DNA of 54,447 nucleotides from Lysobacteraceae bacterium (GTDB lineage: Bacteria; Pseudomonadota; Gammaproteobacteria; Xanthomonadales; Xanthomonadaceae), in contig QBLY01000018.1 in the NCBI GenBank assembly GCA_003241895.1, positions 1 through 54,447 on the forward strand, written 5' to 3'. This document shows positions 41,106 to 49,786 of the stretch, in pieces (positions within the stretch are counted from its first letter, which is position 1; each line of letters opens with the position of its first letter). A program made the position numbers and the translations under genes. The notes beneath the pieces were generated by a model. That model had not been told where the DNA came from and did no database searches. It saw only the letters and a program-made list of their open reading frames with translations.

Positions 41106-41962
41106 GCGCGGTTCTTCTGGTGGGGCCGGGGCGAGGGGGATTCCGACTGCAGCAGCGCCTGCTTGCGCGGCAAGCCCCAGCGGTAGCCGCCGAGGCTGCC
41201 GTCGCCGCGGATCACGCGGTGGCAGGGCACCAGCACGGCCACGCGATTGCTGGCGCAGGCGCTGGCCACCGCGCGCGCGGCCTTGGGCGCATCCAGGCTG
41301 GCCGCGAGTTCGGCATAGCTGCGGGTTTCGCCGGCCGGAATACGCATCAGCGCCTGCCACACGCGCAGCTGGAAGGCCGTGCCCACCAGCTCCACCGGCA
41401 CCGAGCCGGGCCGGCTGGCCAGCGCATCGGCCACGGCGCGCAGGCGCGGGGCGAGGAAACCTTCGCGGCCGCTGTCCACCCGCTGCAGCGTGGCGTTCGG
41501 GAATTCATCGCGCAGCTCGCGCTCCAGCGCCTGCGGATCGTCGCCCAGCGCCACCGCGCAGATGCCGCGCTCGGTGGCGGCCACCAGCGCCTGGCCCAGC
41601 ACGGTGTCCACCAGCGACCAGCGGATGTCCAGGCCCGCTCCGCCGCGGCCGTAAGCCAGCGGCGGCATGCCCAGGCGCGCAGCGCCGTCCTGGTAGACGC
41701 GGCTGGGCGAACCGTAGCCGGCGTCGTAAAGCGCGTGGGTGACGTTCTGGCCGTCGCGCAGGCCGCGCTTGAGCGCGGCCAGCCGGCGCTGCGCGCGGTA
41801 TTCGGCTGGCGTGAGCCCGAACTGGTCGCGGAAGCGACGCTGCAGGTGCGTCGCGCTCAGGCCGACGGCGGCACCGAGCGCTTCCAGGCCCAGGTCGTTG
41901 TCATCAAGCAGGCGGCGAGCCTGGTCGAGGCGGGGATCAGCGGCGGCGGTGCGGGTAGGCAT
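41102..41962 (-). CDS. Ada-like AraC-HTH plus O6-methylguanine-DNA methyltransferase
   Basis: A 286-residue fusion. The N-terminal part (about 1-100) is an AraC-type double helix-turn-helix (LGLEALGAAVGLSATHLQRR; FGLTPAEYRAQRRLAAL). The C-terminal half is an O6-methylguanine-DNA methyltransferase with the acceptor cysteine in VLVPCHRVIRGDGSLGGYRW. Full-length Ada has an extra N-terminal zinc domain that takes a methyl from phosphotriesters (C38); that domain is absent here, so methyl-induced self-activation as in E. coli cannot occur by that route. Its ATG lies 52 bp downstream of prc. Direct repair is expected. Confidence 0.88.
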   Translation of the reverse strand: MPTRTAAADPRLDQARRLLDDNDLGLEALGAAVGLSATHLQRRFRDQFGLTPAEYRAQRRLAALKRGLRDGQNVTHALYDAGYGSPSRVYQDGAARLGMPPLAYGRGGAGLDIRWSLVDTVLGQALVAATERGICAVALGDDPQALERELRDEFPNATLQRVDSGREGFLAPRLRAVADALASRPGSVPVELVGTAFQLRVWQALMRIPAGETRSYAELAASLDAPKAARAVASACASNRVAVLVPCHRVIRGDGSLGGYRWGLPRKQALLQSESPSPRPHQKNRA

Positions 41963-42014
41963 GCACTCAGGCTAGCCGGCGCGCGGGGCGCCGGCTATCC
42001 GGATCTTGCTGTGC

Positions 42015-44180
42015 TTATTCGGCCCAGATGGTCGGCTGGCGCGTCACCGGCAGCACCCTGGCGGTCAGGGCGCGGTCGCCGGAAAGCAGGTCGAGCGCGT
42101 CGGCCAGGATCGCCGCCGACTCGCGCAGCAGCGGGTCGGGGCGGTTCTTGGCGGCCTCTTCGGCCGCTGCCTGGTCGGCGACGCTGCGCTCGCTGGCGCT
42201 GAGGCCGTCGTCGGCGCGCGCCAGCGCGTCGGTGTCCAGGCCGGCGGCCTTGCGCTCGGCTTCGCGCTGCTTGCGCTGGCCCGCGAGGCGATCGCGCTCG
42301 GCGCGCCGCACCGTTTCATTGAGCGAAATGGTCTTCTTCTCGCGGTCCGCGCGGAACGTGCTCACGTCCTGCGCCCACCAGCCGAACTCGACGTCCTTGG
42401 CCACGCGCGCCTTGTGCCGGGCCTTCAGCTGCGGGCCCAGCGTGGTGAAGTTGCCCACGTTCATGTGCGGCGCCTGGGCGATGCGGGTGGCCGGCAGCGC
42501 GTTGTCGAAGCTGCTCTCGCCGTATTCGCTGGCGTCCAGCGTCACCGGGAACTGCAGGTCGGGCACCACGCCGGCGTGCTGGGTGGTGCCGCCGTCGACG
42601 CGGTAGAACTGCGCCACAGTGAGCTTCACCTGGCCGAACCTGACGTCGTCCTTGCGCGGGAAACGGTCCAGGTCGATGAGGCTTTGCACCGTGCCCTTGC
42701 CGAAGGTGGGCTCGCCGATGATCAGGCCGCGGCCGTAGTCCTGGATGGCGGCGGCGAAGATTTCCGAGGCCGACGCCGAGCTGCGGTTCACCAGCACGGC
42801 CAGCGGGCCGTCCCAGGCCACGCCGCCCATGTCGTCGGACTCGATGCTGACGCGGCCGCCGGTTTCGCGCACCTGCACCACCGGGCCGGTGTCGATGAAC
42901 AGGCCGGTGAGTTCGACGGCTTCGACCAGCGAACCGCCGCCGTTGTCGCGCAGGTCCACCACCACGCCGTCCACCTTCTCCGCGCGCAGTTCGCGCAGCA
43001 GCCTGGCCACGTCAACGGTCGCCGAACGCGCGTCCTTGTCGCCGCGGCGCTTGGCTTCGAAGTCGAGGTAGAACGTGGGTAGTTCGATCACGCCGATGCG
43101 GCGGCCGTCCACGTCGATCACGCGCTTCTGGGCGGCCTGTTCCTCAAGCTTCACCTTGTCGCGGACGATGGCGATGGCGGTGGGCTTGGCGTCGGTGCCC
43201 GCCTCGGCGGGCAGCACGTCCAGGCGCACCTGCGTGCCCTTCTTGCCGCGGATCAGCGCCACCACGTCGTCGATGCGCCAGCCCACCACGTCGGTCATCG
43301 GGCCGCTGCCGCCCTGGCCCACGGCGACCACGCGGTCGCCGACCTTGAGCTTGCCGCCGGTGCCGGCCGGACCGCCCGGGACGATGGTGCGGATCACCAC
43401 GAACTCTTCCTGGCGCTGCAGCACCGCGCCGATGCCCTCCAGCGACAGGCGCATCTGCATGTTGAAGTTCTCGGCGCTGCGCGGCGACATGTAGCTGGTG
43501 TGCGGGTCGATGGACGTGGCGTAGGCGTTCATGAACGTCTCGAACACGTCGTCGGCGCGCAGCTCGTGCACGCGCTCGGAGATGCCGGCATAGCGCTTGC
43601 CCAGCGTCTTGCGGATCTCTTCCTGGCTGCGGCCGGCCAGCTTGAGGCGCAGCGCGTCGTTCTTCACGTACTTCAGCCACGCCGCGTCCAGCTCGGTGCC
43701 GTTGGCCGCCCAGGCCGCGTCTTCGCGGTCGTAGGCCCAGGTGGCGTTGCTGCTGAAGTCGAAGGGCTTGGCGAGCAGGCGGTCGGCGTAGGCCACGCGC
43801 TCGTCCACCCGCTTCACGTAGGTGGTGAAGATGTCGTAGGCGGCGCCCAGCTGCTGGTTCTTGATGGCGTCGTCGTGGCGCGTGCGGTAGGCGTCGAAGC
43901 GGGTGATGTCGGCCTGGGTGAAAAACAGCTTCTGGGAGTCGAGCGAATCAAGGTAGCGGCGATGGATTTCCATCGACAGCGCATCGTCCAGCGGCTTGGC
44001 GCGGTAGACGTAGCGGCTGTCGGACAGGATGCCGTAGACCAGGCGGGCCGCAGCGGCCTGTTCGTCGCTGGGCCGGTAGCTGGCGGCGGCCGGGGCGCCC
44101 GGCGCAGGCGCAGGCGCGGCCGCCATGGCCATGGCCAGCGGCAGCGCGACGGAAAGGGCAATCAGCTTGTGCTTGAGCAT
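42015..44180 (-). CDS. prc: tail-specific (carboxy-terminal processing) protease Prc
   Basis: A 721-residue periplasmic S41 protease. A signal peptide covers about residues 1-25 (KLIALSVALPLAMAMAAAP). A helical N-terminal domain is followed by a PDZ domain (IGAVLQRQEEFVVIRTIVPG), then the catalytic core with the serine in NRSSASASEIFAAAIQDYG and the lysine in GEPTFGKGTVQSLIDL. The length fits Prc/Tsp (about 680 in E. coli) rather than small CtpA. ATG 44180 is set because it begins the signal peptide and has GGAAG six bases upstream. In E. coli Prc trims FtsI and is tied to MepS turnover; the peptidoglycan genes nearby fit that role. Confidence 0.88.
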   Translation of the reverse strand: MLKHKLIALSVALPLAMAMAAAPAPAPGAPAAASYRPSDEQAAAARLVYGILSDSRYVYRAKPLDDALSMEIHRRYLDSLDSQKLFFTQADITRFDAYRTRHDDAIKNQQLGAAYDIFTTYVKRVDERVAYADRLLAKPFDFSSNATWAYDREDAAWAANGTELDAAWLKYVKNDALRLKLAGRSQEEIRKTLGKRYAGISERVHELRADDVFETFMNAYATSIDPHTSYMSPRSAENFNMQMRLSLEGIGAVLQRQEEFVVIRTIVPGGPAGTGGKLKVGDRVVAVGQGGSGPMTDVVGWRIDDVVALIRGKKGTQVRLDVLPAEAGTDAKPTAIAIVRDKVKLEEQAAQKRVIDVDGRRIGVIELPTFYLDFEAKRRGDKDARSATVDVARLLRELRAEKVDGVVVDLRDNGGGSLVEAVELTGLFIDTGPVVQVRETGGRVSIESDDMGGVAWDGPLAVLVNRSSASASEIFAAAIQDYGRGLIIGEPTFGKGTVQSLIDLDRFPRKDDVRFGQVKLTVAQFYRVDGGTTQHAGVVPDLQFPVTLDASEYGESSFDNALPATRIAQAPHMNVGNFTTLGPQLKARHKARVAKDVEFGWWAQDVSTFRADREKKTISLNETVRRAERDRLAGQRKQREAERKAAGLDTDALARADDGLSASERSVADQAAAEEAAKNRPDPLLRESAAILADALDLLSGDRALTARVLPVTRQPTIWAE

Positions 44181-44303
44181 GGGGGGCTTCCGTTGATCCA
44201 AGGGTGCAGCATGCGCCCAGCATAGCCGTCGGGCGTGTGCCTTAAGTGATGTGGGATACGCACGCCGGGGATTCGTTCAGCCCGATGTTAAAGCCGCGTT
44301 CGC

Positions 44304-45308
44304 TCAGGCCGTGAGGGCGACGTAGCCGGCGTCGGCCGCCATGCGGTCGGCATGGTAGGACGAGCGCACCATCGGGCCCGAGGCAACCAGGCTGAAGCCC
44401 ATCGCCAGGCCTTCGGTTTCCAGCGCCTTGAACTCTTCCGGGGTCCAGTAGCGGATCACCGGGTGGTGATGCGGCGTGGGCTGCAGGTACTGGCCGATGG
44501 TGATCATGTCCACGTCGTGCGCGCGCAGGTCGCGCAGCGCACCCAGCACCTGGTCCCACTGCTCGCCCAGGCCCAGCATGATGCCCGACTTGGTGGGCAC
44601 GTCCGGATGCTGGGCCTTGAAGCGCTGCAGCAGCTGCAGCGACCAGTCGTAGTCGGCGCCCGGGCGCACGTTGGCGTACAGCTCGCGCACGGTTTCAAGG
44701 TTGTGGTTGAACACGTCCGGCGGGTCGGTGGCCAGGATTTCCAGCGCGCGGTCCATGCGGCCCTTGCCGCGGAAGTCGGGCGTGAGGATCTCGATCTTGA
44801 GTTCGGGCGACAGCGCACGCGCCTCGCGGATGCAGTCCACGAAGTGCTGGGCGCCGCCGTCACGCAGGTCGTCGCGGTCCACCGAAGTGATGACCACGTA
44901 GCGCAGGCCCATGTCGGCCACGGTGCGGGCCAGGTTGGCCGGCTCGCTGGCGTCGGGCGGCTTGGGCCGGCCGTGGGCCACGTCGCAGAAGCTGCAGCGG
45001 CGCGTGCAGACCTCGCCCAGGATCATGAAGGTGGCGGTGCCGTGGCTGAAGCATTCGTGGATGTTGGGGCAGCTGGCCTCTTCGCAGACCGTGACCAGGC
45101 GGTTCTCGCGCAGCTTCGCCTTGAGCTTGGCCACGGCGTTGCCGGCAGGGATGCGCACGCGGATCCAGCTGGGCTTGCGCAATACCGGCGCCGACTCGTC
45201 GAACGTGACAGGGCTCCTGCCGATCTTGTCGCCGCCCAATTGCTTGGCGCCCTCCACCAGCGGCGAACCCAGCACCTGCAGCGGAATGGTCTTGGCGTTG
45301 TCGGACAT
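44304..45308 (-). CDS. lipA: lipoyl synthase
   Basis: A 334-residue radical-SAM enzyme that inserts two sulfur atoms into octanoyl groups to form lipoate. Both cluster sites are present: the auxiliary motif [12 protein letters not shown] and the radical-SAM motif [10 protein letters not shown]. Further segments [20 protein letters not shown] and [20 protein letters not shown] are typical of LipA. It is 13 bp downstream of lipB on the same strand, the usual order, and ends 123 bp from prc. Confidence 0.95.
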   Translation of the reverse strand: MSDNAKTIPLQVLGSPLVEGAKQLGGDKIGRSPVTFDESAPVLRKPSWIRVRIPAGNAVAKLKAKLRENRLVTVCEEASCPNIHECFSHGTATFMILGEVCTRRCSFCDVAHGRPKPPDASEPANLARTVADMGLRYVVITSVDRDDLRDGGAQHFVDCIREARALSPELKIEILTPDFRGKGRMDRALEILATDPPDVFNHNLETVRELYANVRPGADYDWSLQLLQRFKAQHPDVPTKSGIMLGLGEQWDQVLGALRDLRAHDVDMITIGQYLQPTPHHHPVIRYWTPEEFKALETEGLAMGFSLVASGPMVRSSYHADRMAADAGYVALTA

Positions 45309-45321
45309 GGTCGGGGGCGGC

Positions 45322-46026
45322 TCAGGCGGAGGGGGTGAGGTCGGGCGCGTCGGGCGAAAAATCGGCGGCCAGCCCCAGGGTTCGGGACAGGGCCTGCACC
45401 AGGGCCGGCTTGATCGCGGCCGGATCGCCGGGACCGCCCAAGTCTAGCACCGAGGTCACTTCCAGCCCTTGGAAACCGCAGGGGTTGATCCGCTGGAACG
45501 GCTCCAGGTCCATGGCCACGTTGAAGGCCAGGCCGTGGAAGCTGCAGCCGCGGCGCACACGCAGGCCCAGGGCCATCACCTTGGCGCCGCGCACGTAGAT
45601 ACCGGGCGCGCCGTCGCGGCGGGCGGCGGCGATACCGTAGCCGGCCAGCACGTCGATCACGGCCTGTTCAATCCGGCACACCAGCTCGCGCACGCCCAGG
45701 CCCAGCCGGCGCAGGTCCACCAGCGGGTAGGCCACGATCTGGCCGGGGCCGTGGTAGGTCACCTGGCCGCCCCGGTCGACGCTGATCACCGGGATATCGC
45801 CCGGCGCCAGCACGTGCTCGGGCTTGCCGGCCTGGCCCAGGGTGAACACCGGGTCGTGCTCCACCAGCCACAGTTCGTCGGGCGTGTCGGGGCCGCGGGC
45901 GTCGGTGAAGCGCTGCATGGCGCGCCACACCGGTTCATAGGGCTGGCGGCCCAGGTCGCGGACGGTCCACGGGCGGGCAACCACCGCCGCGCCGGAGGCC
46001 GGGCAGGACGCGGCTACAGCGTCCAC
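45322..46026 (-). CDS. lipB: octanoyl-[ACP]:protein transferase
   Basis: A 234-residue ligase that moves octanoyl from acyl carrier protein to lipoyl domains. The signatures are [18 protein letters not shown], the lysine/histidine region [20 protein letters not shown] and the catalytic cysteine in [14 protein letters not shown]. The start is GTG 46026, inside the end of the YbeD gene, so the genes overlap by 13 bp. Together with lipA this is the endogenous lipoate pathway, feeding the 2-oxoacid dehydrogenases. Confidence 0.93.
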   Translation of the reverse strand: MDAVAASCPASGAAVVARPWTVRDLGRQPYEPVWRAMQRFTDARGPDTPDELWLVEHDPVFTLGQAGKPEHVLAPGDIPVISVDRGGQVTYHGPGQIVAYPLVDLRRLGLGVRELVCRIEQAVIDVLAGYGIAAARRDGAPGIYVRGAKVMALGLRVRRGCSFHGLAFNVAMDLEPFQRINPCGFQGLEVTSVLDLGGPGDPAAIKPALVQALSRTLGLAADFSPDAPDLTPSA

Positions 46027-46301
46027 TTCACCGCCGGGTGCTCGCGCAGCGCGCCGTGGGCGGCGTCGTAGTCCTCGCGCGAATGGGCCTCGAACACCAG
46101 CACCACCGAGACATAGTTGCCGTTGGACGACGGCTTGATGCGGATGCGGTCGGGGTACACGGTCAGGCCCAGCGCCTCGAGCACCATCGGCATCACCAGG
46201 TGCAGGTCGGCCTCGGCCGAACCCATGGCGCTGATCTCGAAAATACCGGGGAACTGGAAGCCGTGCTCGGGATTGCCGGACTGGATGCTCATGAACTTCA
46301 T
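46014..46301 (-). CDS. ybeD: YbeD family (DUF493) protein
   Basis: A 95-residue member of the YbeD family, a small ferredoxin-like domain. Segments [20 protein letters not shown] and [19 protein letters not shown] match. The gene stands between dacA and lipB in most gammaproteobacteria and does so here, apart from the added GGDEF gene. Its role is unclear; an allosteric or regulatory function is suspected. I start at ATG 46301; ATG 46292 is possible. It overlaps lipB by 13 bp. Confidence 0.88.
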   Translation of the reverse strand: MKFMSIQSGNPEHGFQFPGIFEISAMGSAEADLHLVMPMVLEALGLTVYPDRIRIKPSSNGNYVSVVLVFEAHSREDYDAAHGALREHPAVKWTL

Positions 46302-46304
46302 TAT

Positions 46305-46326
46305 GGGGCCGGAACCGCCCGGCCCC
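46305..46326 (-). terminator. 8-bp hairpin between the GGDEF gene and ybeD
   Basis: GGGGCCGG at 46305-46312 pairs perfectly with CCGGCCCC at 46319-46326 around six bases. It lies directly after the GGDEF stop on the minus strand and ends four bases before the ybeD start. It may end or weaken transcription coming from the cyclase gene. No T-run. Confidence 0.35.
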
Positions 46327-46332
46327 AAGCCG

Positions 46333-47448
46333 TCAGCCGCCGGCGATACAGACGCGGTCGCGGCCTTCGGCTTTTGCCAGGTACAGGGCGCGGTCGGCTT
46401 CGCGGAACAGGTCGGCGCCCTCCTTGGTGGCAGGGTCAAGACCGGCGACGCCGATGCTGACGGTGATCTGCAGGCGCCCTTCGGCAAGCACGATCACATC
46501 CTGCGCCAGGCTTTCGCGCAGCTTCTGCGCGCGCGCGGCGGCCTGCTGCGGGGAGGTTCCCGGCAACAGCACGGCAAACTCCTCGCCGCCCAGCCGCGCA
46601 AGGTGCGCGCCAGGTTCGTCCAGGCATTCGTTCATTCGCGCGGCAAACCGCGCAAGGCAGGCGTCGCCAGCCTCGTGGCCATACTGGTCGTTGACGCGCT
46701 TGAAGTGATCCAGGTCCAGCACCAGCAGCGACAGCGCCTCGCCGGTGCGGCGCGACTGGGCCACGAGGTCGTCCAGACGCGCGCGGAAATGCCGGCGGTT
46801 GGACAGGCCGGTCAGCGCATCGGTGCGGCTGAGCTGCTCGTACTGGTCGCGCTGCTGCCAAAGCTGGTCGTCCACGTCGAGGCGACGCTGGTACTCGCGA
46901 TGGGTGCGCATCAAGGTCAGCAGCACGTAGAAGAAATACACCCCCAGGGTGACCGCCACGGCACGGTCATCGGGTGAACGCGCCAGCAGCAGCGGTGCCG
47001 GCAGGTAGAGCAAGGCGATGCTGGCAAAGGAGCGGGCGGGGCGGGTGGTGAAGTTGTGTGCGTAGGCGGTGGCGAAAGCGATCGAGCACAGCAGCGCGGG
47101 TGTGCGTGCGGGTTCGAAGGCGGGGTCGAGCAGGGTCCATCCCAGCACCACGCCCCACAGCCCCGCGGTCGAAAACATCACCGCCCACTGCAGGTCCAGC
47201 CAGCGCTGCTGGCGCTCCGGCGGCTGGTCCACGCGCGGCGCCCTGAGCAGCACGCGCAGGGCCGCCAGCAGCAGGAACCCCAGTGAAATGCCGACGCCGG
47301 CCAGCGCATGGCGCGGATACACCGGCGCCACGCTGCTCACCACGGCCCAGCCCGCGAGGTAGAACAGCCCACCCAGCGCCAGGCGCTGGCGGGTGTCGGC
47401 TACTTCGCGCGTCAGGCGCAGCCTGAGCGGGTCCAGCGTCTGGTTCAT
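46333..47448 (-). CDS. membrane-bound diguanylate cyclase (GGDEF)
   Basis: A 371-residue protein. About five or six membrane helices lie in residues 25-185 (GGLFYLAGWAVVSSVAPVYP; ASIALLYLPAPLLLARSP), then a short coiled coil (QQRDQYEQLSRTDALTGLSN) leads into a GGDEF domain with DLDHFKRVNDQYGHEAGD and the intact active motif RLGGEEFAVLL. The inhibitory RxxD site normally just before the motif is not present (EPGA stands there), so product inhibition is probably absent. It makes cyclic di-GMP in response to an unknown signal. It lies between dacA and ybeD, an insertion in a normally conserved group. Confidence 0.88.
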   Translation of the reverse strand: MNQTLDPLRLRLTREVADTRQRLALGGLFYLAGWAVVSSVAPVYPRHALAGVGISLGFLLLAALRVLLRAPRVDQPPERQQRWLDLQWAVMFSTAGLWGVVLGWTLLDPAFEPARTPALLCSIAFATAYAHNFTTRPARSFASIALLYLPAPLLLARSPDDRAVAVTLGVYFFYVLLTLMRTHREYQRRLDVDDQLWQQRDQYEQLSRTDALTGLSNRRHFRARLDDLVAQSRRTGEALSLLVLDLDHFKRVNDQYGHEAGDACLARFAARMNECLDEPGAHLARLGGEEFAVLLPGTSPQQAAARAQKLRESLAQDVIVLAEGRLQITVSIGVAGLDPATKEGADLFREADRALYLAKAEGRDRVCIAGG

Positions 47449-47466
47449 CGATCAACCCCCTGCCCT

Positions 47467-47483
47467 CCGGCGTCAAACGCCGG
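47467..47483 (-). terminator. hairpin between dacA and the GGDEF gene
   Basis: CCGGCG at 47467-47472 pairs with CGCCGG at 47478-47483 around TCAAA. It follows the dacA stop and precedes the cyclase start on the minus strand. Short and without a T-run, so only suggestive. Confidence 0.25.
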
Positions 47484-47525
47484 GAATGAATTGTTTCCAG
47501 GCCGGGGGCGCCTGTCAGTCGAAGG

Positions 47526-48755
47526 TTACTCGCTTTCCCACCACAGCCAGAAGTCGTCGTTCATGCGCGTGAAGAAACCGCCCTCGGCGACGTCGGCCAG
47601 CGCCACCAGCGGGCGCTCGGCCACCACCTTGCCGTCCAGCGACAGGCGCACGGTGCCGATCTGCTGGCCCTTGGTGATCGGTGCCACCAGCTGCTTGGGC
47701 ACGTCCATGCTGGGCTTGAGGTCGGCATAGCGGCCGCGCGGCAGCGTCACCAGCAGCGGCTGGGCGACGCCCAGCGCCACCGTCTCGGCTTCGCCACGCC
47801 ACAGCTTCTGGTCGGCAACCTGCTTGCCGGCTTCATACACGCTGTGGGTTTCGAAGAAGCGGAAGCCCCAGTTGAGCAGGGCCAGGTTGCCTTCTTCGCG
47901 GGCCTTGAAGCCTTCGGACTTGCTCTTGGTCTGTATGCCCAGCACCACCGAGATCAGGCGCTGGTCGCCGCGCTTGGCCGACGCGGCCAGGCAGTAGCCG
48001 GCGGCGTCGGTGTGGCCGGTCTTGAGGCCGTCCACGCTGGCGTCCTTCCACAGCAGGCCGTTGCGGTTCCACTGCTGGATGCCGCCGTAGGTGAATTCCT
48101 TGATCTTGTAGAGCGCGTAGTGGTCGGGGAACTGGCTGATCATCGCGCGCCCGAGGATGGCGATATCGCGCGCGCTCATCAGGTGGCCTTCGGCGGTGAG
48201 GCCGTGGGCGTTGGCGAAGTGCGAGCGGGTCATGCCCAGCTTGGCGGCGTAGCCATTCATCAGGTCGACGAAGGCCGCCTCGCTGCCGGCGACGTGTTCG
48301 GCCAGGGCGATGGCGGCGTCGTTGCCCGACTGGATGACCAGGCCGTGCAGCACGTCGTCCAGCGGCACTTGGGAATTGATGGCCAGCGCGCTGTAGCTGC
48401 CGTCGGTGCCGGCGCCGCCCGAGCGCCAGGCGTTCTCGCTGATGCGCACCATGTCGGTGGGCTTGATCTTGCCGTTGGCCATTTCCGCGGCCACCACGTA
48501 GGACGTCATCACCTTGGTGATGCTGGCCGGGTTCAGCGCCTCGTCAAAGTTTTCACCCGCCAGCACCTGGCCGCTGATGTGGTCCATCAGTATCCAGGCC
48601 TTGCCCTGCGGCACCGGCGCGGCGGGCATGGGCGCGGCGGGAGCTGCCGGCGCAGGCTGGGGTGCGGGCACCGGCTGGGGCGCCGGCGTCTGGGCCGACA
48701 CGGCGGTGGCCAACAGGCCGGCCAACAGGGCGATAGCGAAACGGGAAACGGACAT
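47526..48755 (-). CDS. dacA: D-alanyl-D-alanine carboxypeptidase (PBP5/6)
   Basis: A 409-residue penicillin-binding protein that trims the last D-alanine of peptidoglycan stems. A signal peptide (FAIALLAGLLATAVSAQ) and a Pro/Ala-rich stretch precede the transpeptidase-like domain. Active-site motifs are S78-x-x-K81 in ASITKVM, SGN in VIQSGNDAAIAL and KTG in GLKTGHTDAAGY. The C-terminus ends with an amphipathic region (FFTRMNDDFWLWW) that anchors such proteins to the membrane. ATG 48755 is chosen because it begins the signal peptide. It follows rlpA by 65 bp on the same strand. Confidence 0.92.
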   Translation of the reverse strand: MSVSRFAIALLAGLLATAVSAQTPAPQPVPAPQPAPAAPAAPMPAAPVPQGKAWILMDHISGQVLAGENFDEALNPASITKVMTSYVVAAEMANGKIKPTDMVRISENAWRSGGAGTDGSYSALAINSQVPLDDVLHGLVIQSGNDAAIALAEHVAGSEAAFVDLMNGYAAKLGMTRSHFANAHGLTAEGHLMSARDIAILGRAMISQFPDHYALYKIKEFTYGGIQQWNRNGLLWKDASVDGLKTGHTDAAGYCLAASAKRGDQRLISVVLGIQTKSKSEGFKAREEGNLALLNWGFRFFETHSVYEAGKQVADQKLWRGEAETVALGVAQPLLVTLPRGRYADLKPSMDVPKQLVAPITKGQQIGTVRLSLDGKVVAERPLVALADVAEGGFFTRMNDDFWLWWESE

Positions 48756-48820
48756 CCGGGGGTGACTCCAAATCATGGGCTGGCGCGGGCCGGCCATTGT
48801 AAGTGGGGTAATGCTAGACC

Positions 48821-49786
48821 TTATTCGCTGAACACCCGCGGGCTGGGCAGCCCCAGCGCGCGAATGCTGCCGAGCACGGTTTCAAGCGCAGGCGCGGAAA
48901 CCGGGGCGATGCGCACGCGCCAGACCTTGCCGTCGCGCAGGCGCACCGGTTCAACCTGGATGCCGCGGATTCCGGCGGCCTGCAGGCGCTCGGCGATGCG
49001 GCGCGCGTTGCCTTCGTCGCGGTAGGCGCCCACCTGCACTATCTGCGGGCCCAGGCCTCCGGCGGTGGCCGCGAACGGGGCGCGCGAGGCGGCTTCGGGC
49101 GCGAAGGCCGTGCGCGTTGCACCGCCGCCGGTGATCGCCTGCACTTCCACGCGCGCGGTGCCGGTGCGGTCCACGCCCAGCTTCACCGCCGCGGCGTAGC
49201 TCAGGTCGATGATGCGCCCGGGATGGAACGGCCCGCGGTCGTTGACCCGCACGATGGCGCTGCGGCCGTTGTCGAGGTTGGTGACGCGCACGTAGCTGGG
49301 CAGCGGCAGCGTCTTGTGCGCGGCGCTGAAGCTGCACATGTCGTAGATCTCGCGGCTGGAGGTGTGCCGGCCGTGGAATTTCTGCCCGTACCAGGACGCC
49401 AGGCCGCGCTCGACGTAACCGTCGGCCCGGTCAAGCACCTGGTAGTGCTTGCCCAGCACCGTGTAGGGCGAACGGTTGCCGTAGGTGGACGTGGGCTCGG
49501 CGCGCGGCACCGGCTCGGGGATGTTGCTGATGTCGAGCGCGTGCCCGGGCGCGCTGTCGCGCACGCCCGGCGCGTAAAGGCCGCCCGGCGTGTAGTCCTC
49601 GTCGCGGTGCTCGCGCACCTGCAGGCAGGCCGGCGGCACGTCCTGGGCGGCCATCGCGGCGGCGGGCGTGCCGGTGGCGATGGTCACCGCCCGCGGCGCG
49701 GCGGCGGCCTGCGGCGCGGGCTTCACCGGCTTGCCGGCGCAGCCCGCAAGCAGCGCCAACGCCAGCAGGCCAGGCAGCGCCCTCAT
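48821..49786 (-). CDS. rlpA: septal ring lytic transglycosylase RlpA, lipoprotein
   Basis: A 321-residue lipoprotein. The lipobox is LLAGC, with the cysteine at residue 16. A double-psi beta-barrel (RGLASWYGQKFHGRHTSSRE, with the acid/base residues in ARVNDRGPFHPGRIIDLSY) cleaves peptidoglycan lacking stem peptides. A C-terminal SPOR domain (IVQVGAYRDEGNARRIAERL) targets it to the septum. The ATG overlaps the mltB stop by 4 bp, so both are co-translated. It is the normal place of rlpA beside rodA and dacA. Confidence 0.9.
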   Translation of the reverse strand: MRALPGLLALALLAGCAGKPVKPAPQAAAAPRAVTIATGTPAAAMAAQDVPPACLQVREHRDEDYTPGGLYAPGVRDSAPGHALDISNIPEPVPRAEPTSTYGNRSPYTVLGKHYQVLDRADGYVERGLASWYGQKFHGRHTSSREIYDMCSFSAAHKTLPLPSYVRVTNLDNGRSAIVRVNDRGPFHPGRIIDLSYAAAVKLGVDRTGTARVEVQAITGGGATRTAFAPEAASRAPFAATAGGLGPQIVQVGAYRDEGNARRIAERLQAAGIRGIQVEPVRLRDGKVWRVRIAPVSAPALETVLGSIRALGLPSPRVFSE

